Notes under the pieces: model-generated
The model's input: the letters and a program-made list of their open reading frames with translations, nothing else
Told to the model about the DNA's origin: nothing
Databases searched by the model: none
Shown: positions 1 through 7,913 of the stretch, one piece after another
Numbering within the stretch: position 1 is the first letter of the stretch
Layout: every line of letters begins with the position of its first letter
Position numbers and translations under genes: made by a program
Origin: JANJWP01 sp049301335
Lineage (GTDB): Bacteria > Patescibacteriota > Gracilibacteria > BD1-5 > UBA2023
Length of the DNA: 8,522 nt
Reading direction: 5' to 3'
Assembly (NCBI GenBank): GCA_049301335.1
Contig: JBAQKV010000015.1
Location: 1-8,522, forward strand

Positions 1-683
1 GCCGTAAGGTACTTGCAACTGACGAGTTTGCCTAAAACTTCGCGCCGGAGGGCTTTGGGATATTTGGAGAGGAATTTGGAAACGACGTATTCGTCAGTGT
101 TCGAAATGCCTTTATGCACCGTGAGCGTATCGAGGATAGCGTGTTCGATTCCCGCGGTCTTGAATTTGGTTCACTCGATGTCGACCGTTTCGGCCAATCC
201 TGAAAAATACGGGAACGCGTTCGTTCTCCCCGTCTTCGCCCCCGTCTTCGCAGTTTTGAAAACGACCTTGTGCCCCTCGGTTACCGTAAGAATTCCGGAG
301 TAATCCTTTGTATATACAATGAGCGTATTAGGAATTGACAGGTCACGCATCCGGATTTCGAGTGATTTCGGGCCGGCGACTACGTAATCCGATCCGCAGT
401 TTTTCGTAATGAGCTTCTTCACGATCTTCCAGTACGAGTTTTCGACGGTACGGATTTCGTCGAAACCGCCGTTCCGTTCGGACTCGTCGATCAGAAGGTA
501 CAAGCCGTTTTTTATAGGAGCGAGAACGCCTGCGGACTTGAGCCGATAGGCGAGTTTGTAGGTGGCGGATTTCCCCGCTTCCCCTTTGGAAAACTCAGGA
601 TCCACGTACTCGGCTAGGTCGGACAAATCGAACGCTTTCGAGCTCTTCCTAGACATTTTCTTTACGATTTTGTGCATGTCCAT
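1..683 (-). CDS. AbiEi-like winged-helix antitoxin/regulator (3' end outside window)
   Basis: 227 residues are visible from ATG 683-681, and the reading frame runs off the left edge. UGA at 171-173 (residue 171) is read as glycine; the frame stays open on both sides of it. Residues ~1-70 resemble the winged-helix domain of AbiEi antitoxins: a helical start, then K-S-A-T-Y-K-L-A-Y-R-L-K-S-A-G-V-L followed by I-K-N-G-L-Y-L-L, the usual 'gvLerlrrGlY' turn. A middle segment Y-V-V-A-G-P-K-S-L-E, then L-I-V-Y-T-K-D, and later G-I-E-H-A-I-L-D-T-L recall the family's second domain, where 'pERAlLDal' is typical. AbiEi proteins bind their own promoter and neutralise an AbiEii nucleotidyltransferase toxin normally encoded just downstream, which here would lie beyond position 1. 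The family call is from motif memory, with no search. It could instead be a stand-alone transcription factor of the same fold. It is transcribed divergently from the exported-protein gene at 832. Confidence 0.55.
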
Positions 684-831
684 AATCGTAGAAAGTGTCT
701 ATTTATAGAGGATAACTAACTATATGCATAGTAATGATTCTACTATATGAATCAAGTTTGATTTTACCAGTTTTGATTAAGCAGCAGACTATGGTAGCAT
801 TATCGAAGATAACGAGAAACCCCTCTTCCGT
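684..831. promoter_or_regulatory. AT-rich divergent promoter region with operator-like repeats
   Basis: This 148-base gap separates two divergent genes and is much richer in A+T than the coding DNA. It holds a direct repeat ACTATATG at 719-726 and 742-749 (23-base spacing), an inverted repeat GATTC 736-740 / GAATC 749-753, an inverted repeat AATCAA 750-755 / TTGATT 758-763, and a further TTGATT at 773-778. A TATAAA box on the minus strand (702-707) could be the -10 of the AbiEi-like gene; no good -35 is seen, and the ACTATATG copies sit where one would be. On the plus strand, TTGATT 773-778 with TAGCAT 795-800 (spacer 16) is only a weak promoter candidate. AbiEi-type antitoxins commonly bind repeats in their own promoter, so autoregulation is a reasonable inference. 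Confidence 0.4.
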
Positions 832-1452
832 ATGTCCCCCGCCCTTCTTTCTTTGAAGAAACCGTTCCTGTTTTCCGTAGCGTTCGTCGCGTTCACGCTC
901 GTGCTCGGATGAGCGTACGCGTCATTCTGAGCACTGTCTTCCGTGAACGTTTGAGACACTCTGAAGAAGGCTGATTGGAACCTCATGGTTTCCGATCTGA
1001 CGGACTTGGATTCCAGGGTGACAGCCCAGGCGTCGGCTTCTAAAACCGTATACGCCTCGTACTACCCCACGTGTTCGTACCAATCCGTAACCGCGGCGAA
1101 TTCGGACTTCTATACGGGTATCAATATCACCCTCCCGAGCGCCGGAGATTGGTTGGTCCATTTTTCCTACGGGGTCAGCAACGTATCCGGAGGCACTCAG
1201 CCGGTGTACGTCGATTTCTCTACTTCTTCGAGCTTGGTCGTCCCTGTATACCGTGCCGACGCCCCTACGACCGTAGCCGCCATGGCATGGTACATGCTCC
1301 AGTGAGGACTCATGCTCAACGACCAGAGAATCGTTCGCGTTGCCGCTCCTACGACCGTATATTTCTTCACGCATGCCCCGGTGTCTTCCGGGATATCGTG
1401 GAACGCTTGAGCGTGCAATGCGACGGCCTGGGCGACGAAAATCGTAAACTAA
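832..1452 (+). CDS. Small exported protein, UGA-rich (206 aa)
   Basis: ATG at 832 to TAA at 1450-1452, with five in-frame UGAs at 910, 928, 952, 1303 and 1408 (residues 27, 33, 41, 158, 193), read as glycine. Without recoding only a mid-gene piece would be open. A signal peptide is clear: K9-K10, a hydrophobic core at ~12-26, then a signal-peptidase-like A-Y-A at 28-30. UGA encodes residue 27 inside the end of that core. After it come a short helix with D-W-N (48-50), a short coiled-coil-like stretch, and from ~residue 60 a Thr/Ser/Val-rich region that looks beta-stranded, suggesting a beta-sandwich. The plan (signal peptide, W-N helix, beta body) matches the tandem pair at 7179-8522, though sequence similarity is weak. 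Function is unknown; a secreted or surface-attached protein, perhaps a fibre or adhesin component, is a guess. No Shine-Dalgarno sequence precedes the start. A hairpin terminator follows the stop. Confidence 0.8.
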
Positions 1453-1464
1453 GAACGCTGAATG

Positions 1465-1503
1465 AAAATACGGACTCCCCTATCGGGTCGGTCCGTATTT
1501 TTT
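1465..1503. terminator. Bidirectional intrinsic terminator between convergent genes
   Basis: Perfect 11-bp stem AAAATACGGAC (1465-1475) / GTCCGTATTTT (1491-1501) with a 15-base loop that can itself pair CCC 1478-1480 with GGG 1485-1487. A T-run (1498-1503) ends it on the plus strand, and the A-run at 1465-1468 gives T's on the minus strand. It lies between the TAA of the plus gene (1452) and the TAA of the minus gene (1527), so it can serve both. Confidence 0.85.
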
Positions 1504-1526
1504 AAAATCGAGTCAGTATGATCGGC

Positions 1527-3302
1527 TTACCGGTTTCGGATCTTTTCGTAGGTCTTCCCGTTTACGTAGTCGATATTCTCGAGGGGGGATTTCATGCCCT
1601 TCCCCTCCCCTTCCCCGGCTTCCAAGGCGCTCGTTTTTGCCGAAACACCTTCCGCGATGAGCGTAGTGGATTCGCTCGCTACCATCGATACGGCGTTGAT
1701 GGCGGTATGAAAATTGGAGTATACGATGGACACGTTGTCGGCTCTGGCGAACGTGAGTCCGAAGGTTGCCGATACGACGGCGAAAACCGTGAGGAATCCG
1801 GTGACTTGAAAATTCGAATTCAGCGCCATTTCCGGGTATTTCTTTTCGAAAAACCTACGGAACGACTTGGCGAACGCGAGGCCGAGTACGGATGCGAACG
1901 TCCCGAGAGGGGCGACGAAAAACATGACCGCGATGGCCGAATACATCCATCCGAACTGGAGGAACCGGAGCGAAGCTCCGTAGATTCCCGTTTTCGAATG
2001 CGCCTCGAGCGCCACGAAGAACCGCGACATGACCTTGTACTCCTTGTAATTCTTCGCCGAATGGATGGTCAGGAGGAATTTTACGAAGTAGTACGGATCC
2101 GCTTTCTTATTGAACATCGCGGACAGCCTTTCGATAAGGAAAGGACGAACGAGTTTCATGAGAAAAGATCCGTCCAAAAGCATGGCGAGGGCTTTGACGT
2201 TCTCAAGATGTGGGAAATCGATCGGGGAATTCTCCGCCCCGGTTGCGACTGCGGTACGGCGCTTGATTTCGTAGAAGGCTTCGCGGCCGAGAAACGAAAT
2301 TCAGAAAAGGACGTCTACGAGGTCTATCGAATTGTCATATACGATTCCCTTTCGCAGAACGTTAAGGAAACGTTCGCGGTAAATGGGATTTTCACCCATC
2401 GCGTCGTCGATTTCCGCTACGAACTTCAGTTTGGTCGCTACGTCGCTTTTCGAAATCGCGCGAGCCCGGTCGATGAGCTTTTGGTACGCGTTGCCGCTCG
2501 TGAGCGCGATGTTGTACTTTGGCGCTTTGAGAAACTTCGATCTGAGGAAGGCGAAACAGTCGAGAACGTCTTCGTTGGGAAGAAGGTCGATGAGTTCGTC
2601 GCGCACGAACGCGGTATGGACGAACGATTTCGACCAGAATTCGAGATATTCGCCACCCTTCTTCGTTTCTACGTCACGGAAACTCGCGAAGAACAGATCC
2701 CTCGCTACGATACGTCCGCTTCGTCCAGTGCGTTCGCGGTTCGAAGAGAATTCCGGATGCGAGGAAAATGGGAATTCGGCGAAGCGGTCGAAAAGTCCCT
2801 GGAACAACGGCATGGCCGATACGTCGCGTACGACTGATTTATCCTCGCACAGTCCGGTAAGAAACTTCGCTTTCTCTTCTATCGAAAGGAACTCCGCATA
2901 TTTCTTTCCGTTGGCTTCATCCGCGGCGAAGGCCTTAAGGCATTCGAACTGGGCATGGAAAAGCGGGTGTTTGTCGAGGACGAAGAAAAAGAAATCCGGA
3001 TCGCGGCTGTAGCTTTCTTCGAAATATCGGTCGAGGTACGCCTTCTGTTCGGCGAACTTCCCGGAATCGAGATAGTGCGCGTAGGTAATCTTGTAGAATC
3101 CGGCTTCGCGGTATTTGTCGGTGACTTCCACGAACCGCTTCGCGGTATCGTCGTAGTAGCTCGTTTCGATGGAATTGATGAGCGAATCCCCGAGTTCGAG
3201 GACGGTTTCGCGGATTTTCGCGATGGAAAACAAAACCGCGAGCGGGTTCTTGGACGTCGCGAGCGATTCTATCTCTTTGAGTATCTCCGGTGCTGGTGCC
3301 AT
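1527..3302 (-). CDS. Hypothetical protein with C-terminal membrane segments (591 aa)
   Basis: ATG 3302-3300 to TAA 1529-1527. One UGA at 2303-2301 (residue 334) joins what would otherwise be two separate open frames; the ~120 bases between them are open in the same frame, so this is one gene. The ATG at 3302 was chosen over an in-frame TTG at 3344 because that TTG lies inside the upstream terminator. Residues ~1-370 are soluble-looking, mixed charged and aromatic, largely helical, with many F-Y-E-K stretches and no motif I recognise. Residues ~450-478 (one long or two short spans) and ~498-519 are hydrophobic and likely membrane-spanning, separated by a basic/aromatic loop (K-S-F-R-R-F-F-E-K-K). 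A Ser/Ala/Gly-rich tail of about 70 residues follows. I do not recognise the family. It is flanked by terminators on both sides, so it is probably transcribed alone from a promoter in 3303-3343 that I cannot place convincingly. Confidence 0.8.
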
Positions 3303-3342
3303 AGGTTTTTTCTTTATGGTACCACTTCCCTTCCCCGCGCGC

Positions 3343-3371
3343 AAAAAAGCGCGGATTTCGCCGCGCTTTTT
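3343..3371 (-). terminator. Intrinsic terminator of the valS / hot-dog operon
   Basis: Stem GCGCGG (3349-3354) / CCGCGC (3361-3366) with a 6-base loop, extended by A-T pairs to 3344-3354 / 3361-3371. On the minus strand it ends in six T's (3348-3343), about 20 bases after the TAA of the hot-dog gene. T's on the other side make it potentially bidirectional, but no plus-strand gene needs it. Confidence 0.85.
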
Positions 3372-3392
3372 CGAGCATGGGTTTCGCTGGAA

Positions 3393-4403
3393 TTATCCGA
3401 CCATCCGTTTCAGGAGCTTGAGCGGAATCGCCGAACCTTCGATTACCCCTCTCAGAATGCGGGCATGGCTCGAATTCCAGGCCTCGTAGGCGAACTTCAC
3501 CGTTCGGCCTTCCTCTTCGACGATGTCGATCGCTACGGTAAGCCGATCGCCTGCATGAATGTTGCGTATGCCGGATTCCGCAACGGAGGATTTGAACGTG
3601 AGTACCTGCGCTTTCGGATTGAATTCGCCGTTTTCGAGACGGACTTCCGGGAGCTTTCGGGATTTCGCGTACGCGAAAGACGCGATTTGGGCTACGGACT
3701 CTTCGACGATTTCGTTGGGAACTTGGTCGAGCTCGTCAACGAAGGCGAAATCCCCGGGGATTTCGAAATACCCGCCCAGGAACGTGGCCGCCCCCTCGGA
3801 CGGCTGGTGTTCGAATTCTCCTCCGGTAGTTACGAAGCGAAAGGGGGCGCTTTGAAGCACGTATTTGTCGGCATCGTCCGGCGGAACGGCGTTCGCGAGG
3901 TCATGGTAGAGGTCTTTTACGTTGGTCGCTCAGAAGTCGTGCGGCCTCTTTTCATTTTCCTCGTCGGATTCGCCGTACGTGAAGGTCGCGAAAGTTTTTC
4001 CGCCTTCGACGAGCGCGTACGAACCGTCGTCGAGAACGATTTCCGGTCTCGCTCATACGGTCAGCGGCGCGGCGAATTCGGTTTTCCATGCCAATTTCCG
4101 TCCGTTTGGAAATCTCGCGGACGAATAGAGGTTTTTCCCGAGTACGGCTGCTGCCAACCGCTTGGAAACCACTCCCGGAACTATCGGCATGGAATCGAAG
4201 TGACCCGAAATAATCTTGCTGTCCGCTTTGACGGAAAAAGTTCCCCCGTCTGCGAAGAACGCGTCGGAAAGGATCGAATCCGCCATTACGGCTCCGTCGA
4301 CGCCGGAACGGACGTTGTCGGCGATTCATTTCAATTCGGCGGGGATTTCCTCCGGACGAAGTTCTCGGATGCCGACGGTATTGGGAAAATCAACGGTTCT
4401 CAT
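3393..4403 (-). CDS. Fused double hot-dog protein, FabZ/ApeP dehydratase-like (336 aa)
   Basis: ATG 4403-4401 to TAA 3395-3393, with UGAs at 4328-4326, 4055-4053 and 3932-3930 (residues 26, 117, 158) read as glycine. It starts 4 bases after the valS stop, so translation is probably coupled. Domain 1 (~40-145) has G-H-F-D-S-M-P-I-V-P-G-V at 67-78, close to the FabZ active-site loop 'GHFPxRPxMPGV', with the catalytic His at 68. The FabZ Glu, 14 residues later, is replaced by Arg82. Domain 2 (~180-325) has V-P-N-E-I-V-E-E-S-V-A-Q-I-A at 228-241, like the 'EAxAQ' helix, keeping Glu235, but shows no His at the matching loop. G-D-R-L-T-V-A-I-D-I (285-294) fits a later hot-dog strand ('GD.l.leve'). 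FabZ-type enzymes dehydrate 3-hydroxyacyl-ACP at a dimer interface using His from one subunit and Glu from the other, so a single composite site is plausible. Substrate unknown. The fold call is from motifs, without a search. Confidence 0.6.
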
Positions 4404-4407
4404 GCGT

Positions 4408-7053
4408 TTATTCGTAGCTCGCGAATTTCTGGAGGAGTTTTCCGAGCTGTTCCTCGGCGATGCGCTTCTTGTCCTGTTCCATGCGGATGATCTTTTCCGG
4501 AGCGTTCTTGATGAACTCCTGGTTGGTGAGTTTCAGATCCATGGTGCGGACGTATTCCTTCTTGTTCACGATTTCGGCCTTGAGGCGGGCCTTTTCGGCT
4601 TCGTGGTCGATGAGGGAACCCGCGTCGAGGTAGATGTCTACGTCGCCTACGACCCCGTACGCCATGTCGCCGGCTTCGACCTTGTCGCTCGTGACCTTGA
4701 GCTCGGAAATCTTGGCGAGACCCTTGAGGATGGCTTCGTTCGCGGATACCGCGGCGGCGGTCTTCTTGGGAGCGCGGATGGTCGCCGGGATGGCTTCGCC
4801 CGGCTTGATTCCCTTGGAGGCGCGGATGTTGCGGATTTCGCGGATGACGTCGTAGAGGAGGGACATGTCCTTTTCGAGCGCCTCGTCGCGTTCGAACGCG
4901 CATTCCGGCCATTCGCTCGTGATGAGGATTTTGCCGTCGGTGATGCGGTTGTAGAGCTCTTCGGTAACGAACGGAACGTACGGGTGGAGGAGCTTGAGGA
5001 TAGTCAGGAGGCAGTAGCCCATGACGTCGGTTCCGAGGACGGAAGATTCCTTAGTGATCTTGTATTCTTCGATGGCGAAGTCGGCGAACTCGTCGCGCAT
5101 GAAGCTGATGAGGTCGGAACCGGATTCCGAGAAGGCGAACTTTTCCATGCCGTCGGTAATCTTGTCGACGATGTGGCGGGTGCGGGAGAGGATCCACTTC
5201 TCGTGCGGAAGAAGCTTGTCGGCGTTCGCGACGATGCGGTCGTGGATGGTCTTGTGGTCGTCTTTGACGTCGCCGACGTTCATCCAGACGAAACGCGCCA
5301 CGTTCCAAAGCTTGTTGAGGAGGAGCGTGTTGTTCTCGACCGTACGGAGCGAGAAATTGAGGTTGTTGCCCGGAGTGTTCCCTACTACCACCGAGAGACG
5401 GAGCGCGTCGGTGGAATGGTCTTTGATGACGTCGAGCGGGTCGATGACGTTGCCCCACGATTTCGACATCTTGCGACCGGTTTCGTCGAAGATGAGGCCG
5501 TGGAGGTAGATGGTTTCGAACGGGGCCTTTCCGGTGTATTCGTAGCCCATGAGGAGCATGCGGATGACCCAGAAGAAGAGGATGTCGTAGCCGGTTTCGA
5601 GCACGCTCGCCGGGTAGAACTTCTTAAAGAGCTCGCCCGGGTTTTCCGGGGTCCAGTCGAGGATGGAAAACGGCCAGAGGGCGGACGAGAACCACGTGTC
5701 GAGGACGTCGTCGTCGCGGCGGACGTTCTCTTTGCCGAACTTGGCGTAGACTTCTTCGGGATTGAGGGAAACCGCCACGAGTTCGCCGGTTTTGACGTCG
5801 TAGTAGGCCGGAATCTGGTGGCCCCACCAGAGCTGGCGGGATACGCACCAGTCGCGGAGGTTGCCCATCCAATCTTCGAAAGTCTTGTTGAAGCGGGGCG
5901 GAACGATCTTGAATTCGCCTTTCTTGTGGCCAACCATGACCTTTTTGGCAAGCTCGGAAGATTTGACGAACCATTGGGTCGAGACGACCGATTCGATTTT
6001 GCAGTGCCCGCGGGAGCAGTATCCGACCTTGTGCTTGTACGGTTCGATTTTGACGAGGTTGCCCTTTGCCTTGAGGAGTTCGACGACGTTGTCACGGGCG
6101 GTGGTAGCGGCGTCTTGGCCTGCGAAAATGCCGGCTTCCTTCGTCATGACGCCGTTCTTGTCGATGACGCGGTAGTCGAGCTTGAGGTTGTGGCGCTTGC
6201 CGGCTTCGAAGTCGGCCGGGTCATGCGCGGGGGTGATCTTGAGGGCGCCGGTTCCGAATTCCATGTCGACCATTTCGTCGGCGATGATCGGAATCTCCTT
6301 ATTGACGATCGGAAGGATGACCGAGCGTCCGATAAGCTTCTTGAAGCGCTTGTCCTTCGGGTGGACGGCTACGGCCTGGTCGGCGAGAAGGGTTTCCGGA
6401 CGGGTGGTGGCGATGGTGAGTTCGTTGTCGGATCCCGAAACGAAGTACGTGACGTAGTACATCTTGGCATCCTCTTCGCGGTAGTCGACTTCGATGTCGG
6501 AGATGACCGAACCGAGCACCGGAGAGTAGTTGACCATATATTCGCCGCGGTAGAGCAATCCCTTGTTGTAGAGGTCGACGAAAACGTGCTCGACGTTGCG
6601 GTTGAGTCCGGCGTCGAGGGTGAAGCGTTCTTTGGTCCAATCGCAGGAAGCGCCGATTTTTCGGACCTGGTTGTTGATGTTGGCGGCGTATTCGTCCTTC
6701 CATTTCCAAACTTCCCCGAGGAACGCTTCGCGTCCGAGGTCTTCCCGGGTCTTGCCGGATTTGGCGAGCTTCTGCTCGACCTTGGCCTGAGTGGCGATGC
6801 CCGCGTGGTCGGTTCCCGGAACCCAGAGGGTGGAATCGCCCTTCATGCGGTGGTAACGCACCATGATGTCCTCGAGCGTGAGCGTCAAGGCGTGTCCGAT
6901 GTGGAGGTTTCCCGTTACGTTGGGAGGCGGAATCGGAACGTAGAAGGTTTTGCCGGTGCGGCTTTCTTGAGGCTGATAGTAACCGGCTTCTTCGTCGCGC
7001 TTTCCGATGGCGTCTTCAAAGGATTTGGGTTCGTAACGTTTCGGGAATTCCAT
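4408..7053 (-). CDS. valS: Valyl-tRNA synthetase (881 aa)
   Basis: Class Ia aminoacyl-tRNA synthetase that charges tRNA-Val and hydrolyses mischarged Thr-tRNA-Val; cytoplasmic. Complete, ATG 7053-7051 to TAA 4410-4408, of usual bacterial length (about 880-950). Visible in order: P-P-P-N-V-T-G-N-L-H-I-G-H (42-54, HIGH signature), G-T-D-H-A-G-I-A-T-Q (80-89), the CP1 editing domain with T-T-R-P-E-T (216-221) and G-T-G-A-L-K-I-T-P-A-H-D (267-278), D-W-C-V-S-R-Q-L-W-W-G-H (401-412), K-M-S-K-S (528-532), the anticodon-binding helical domain, and a C-terminal charged coiled-coil arm (~805-881) typical of ValRS rather than IleRS or LeuRS. There is no internal UGA although glycine is frequent, unlike its neighbours. 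An in-frame TAA upstream limits the start. No Shine-Dalgarno sequence is seen. The hot-dog gene follows after 4 bases, so the two form an operon. Confidence 0.97.
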   Translation of the reverse strand: MEFPKRYEPKSFEDAIGKRDEEAGYYQPQESRTGKTFYVPIPPPNVTGNLHIGHALTLTLEDIMVRYHRMKGDSTLWVPGTDHAGIATQAKVEQKLAKSGKTREDLGREAFLGEVWKWKDEYAANINNQVRKIGASCDWTKERFTLDAGLNRNVEHVFVDLYNKGLLYRGEYMVNYSPVLGSVISDIEVDYREEDAKMYYVTYFVSGSDNELTIATTRPETLLADQAVAVHPKDKRFKKLIGRSVILPIVNKEIPIIADEMVDMEFGTGALKITPAHDPADFEAGKRHNLKLDYRVIDKNGVMTKEAGIFAGQDAATTARDNVVELLKAKGNLVKIEPYKHKVGYCSRGHCKIESVVSTQWFVKSSELAKKVMVGHKKGEFKIVPPRFNKTFEDWMGNLRDWCVSRQLWWGHQIPAYYDVKTGELVAVSLNPEEVYAKFGKENVRRDDDVLDTWFSSALWPFSILDWTPENPGELFKKFYPASVLETGYDILFFWVIRMLLMGYEYTGKAPFETIYLHGLIFDETGRKMSKSWGNVIDPLDVIKDHSTDALRLSVVVGNTPGNNLNFSLRTVENNTLLLNKLWNVARFVWMNVGDVKDDHKTIHDRIVANADKLLPHEKWILSRTRHIVDKITDGMEKFAFSESGSDLISFMRDEFADFAIEEYKITKESSVLGTDVMGYCLLTILKLLHPYVPFVTEELYNRITDGKILITSEWPECAFERDEALEKDMSLLYDVIREIRNIRASKGIKPGEAIPATIRAPKKTAAAVSANEAILKGLAKISELKVTSDKVEAGDMAYGVVGDVDIYLDAGSLIDHEAEKARLKAEIVNKKEYVRTMDLKLTNQEFIKNAPEKIIRMEQDKKRIAEEQLGKLLQKFASYE

Positions 7054-7083
7054 AGCGGGTGCGTCAGGATGTAAGACTTTTCG

Positions 7084-7111
7084 AATATACGGCTTTTTGG
7101 CTTACGTGCAA
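7084..7111 (-). promoter_or_regulatory. Probable valS promoter
   Basis: On the minus strand TATATT (7089-7084, five of six matches to TATAAT) lies 16 bases downstream of TTGCAC (7111-7106, three of six matches to TTGACA). It falls between the terminator of the preceding gene and the valS start, leaving a leader of about 25 bases. By eye only; the -35 is weak. Confidence 0.45.
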
Positions 7112-7133
7112 GGCTACTTCGGGGAAAATCGAC

Positions 7134-7169
7134 AAAAAAATCCTCCGATGCCGGAATCGGGTCGGAGGA
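7134..7169 (-). terminator. Intrinsic terminator after the exported-protein genes
   Basis: Perfect 8-bp stem TCCTCCGA (7141-7148) / TCGGAGGA (7162-7169), 13-base loop, followed on the minus strand by seven T's (7140-7134). It lies 10 bases past the TAA of the gene at 7179 and separates it from valS. Confidence 0.9.
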
Positions 7170-7178
7170 CGGGTCGGA

Positions 7179-7859
7179 TTATTGGTAGACTTCGGTCGCG
7201 GTAACGGAAGAAAGGCCGGTTTCGTAGGCTGCTTGGCCGGCGGATCCGATAGCCTGGTTCAAGGTGAACGCGTATGCGGTACCCGCGGAACCCCTGATGA
7301 GCAGCGCGTAGGTGGAAGGAGTGGAAAGGCTGTTTGTATCGGCGATTTTGATCGTCTTCGTCATAGGCGTGCTATTCTGGTCGCCTTCGTAGTCGGGCGT
7401 CGCGATGCCTGCCCAGATATTGTTCGAAGCATCGGTCGCTCCGGGAAGAAGCGTTCCGTTCCTCGTTACGAGAAACACGTTGTCGTTGTACGCTTCCCCG
7501 TGGATGACCCACTCGAGAATGACCATGTTCCCCGCTTTTTTCGGAGTTACGGTAATGTTGAGCGGCGTGATTTCTACGCCGTTTCCCGTCGTCGGGGTCG
7601 TATAGGTCGCCTGCGTGCGCGTTTGTACCATCTTGATGCTGGCAATGGTTCAAACGGCCGCTGAAGAATCCTTGAGCTGCTGGATGCTTCCGAGAAGGGC
7701 GTTCCATTTCGCGGAAGAAAGCACGGATCCGGAGGAGGCTTCGAGCGTGGCGGGATCGGTCCATACGCTCGATATCGCCGCGTATGCCACGTAGGTAGAA
7801 AGGACGGTGAGCGAAAATACCGCTCAGGCAACGAAGGAATTTTTTACGGTCTGGTTCAT
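7179..7859 (-). CDS. Exported beta-rich protein, copy A of a tandem pair (226 aa)
   Basis: ATG 7859-7857 to TAA 7181-7179; UGAs at 7826-7824 and 7652-7650 (residues 12 and 70) are read as glycine. The first lies inside the signal peptide, so under the standard code the exported form would not exist. Signal peptide: K6, hydrophobic core ~9-25, cleavage near A-Y-A (25-27). Then a helix with K-W-N-A-L-L (51-56) and I-Q-Q-L-K-D (59-64), and from ~residue 75 a Thr/Val-rich beta region with P-K-K-A-G-N-M-V-I-L-E-W and F-L-V-T-R-N-G-T-L. It ends E-V-Y-Q. It aligns without gaps to copy B over at least B residues 1-128. The layout recalls trimeric fibre or C1q/TNF-like surface proteins, but that is inference and the function is unknown. 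It lies 54 bases downstream of copy B with no T-tract terminator between, so co-transcription is likely. No Shine-Dalgarno sequence is seen. Confidence 0.85.
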
Positions 7860-7913
7860 GCGTTGGCTATTTTACGTGTAACGTGCCCGCCTCAAAGCGG
7901 CGTAAGATGCTGA
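7860..7913. other. Short spacer between tandem paralogues
   Basis: 54 bases. A weak hairpin is possible (CCGC 7889-7892 / GCGG 7897-7900) but has no T-run, so it is not called a terminator. Minus-strand TAAAAT (7874-7869) is a -10-like hexamer close to the copy A start; with no convincing -35 it is not called a promoter. TTACGTGTAA at 7872-7881 has 4-base inverted arms. Confidence 0.35.

Noticed and set aside
1518..2837. Plus-strand open frame of 439 codons
   Set aside because: Antisense to the 591-residue membrane protein, Arg/Glu-rich shadow composition, no recognisable motif.
3303..3344. Upstream TTG start (3344-3342) for the 591-residue protein
   Set aside because: It would place the start inside the terminator hairpin's T-run and add 14 basic low-complexity residues; the ATG at 3302 follows the terminator.
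1527..4403. Chain of pseudogenes broken by stop codons
   Set aside because: Every internal stop is UGA, never UAA or UAG, there is no frameshift, and the joined proteins are coherent; recoding explains this better than decay.
2955..4490. Plus-strand open frame of 511 codons
   Set aside because: It is antisense to three UGA-joined minus-strand genes and crosses two gene boundaries and a terminator; composition is that of a shadow frame.
4216..7074. Plus-strand open frame of 952 codons opposite valS
   Set aside because: It is antisense to an unmistakable valS with all class I motifs; its translation is low-complexity (D/V/E/F/G-rich). It stays open because TTA, CTA and TCA are rare in the valS reading frame.
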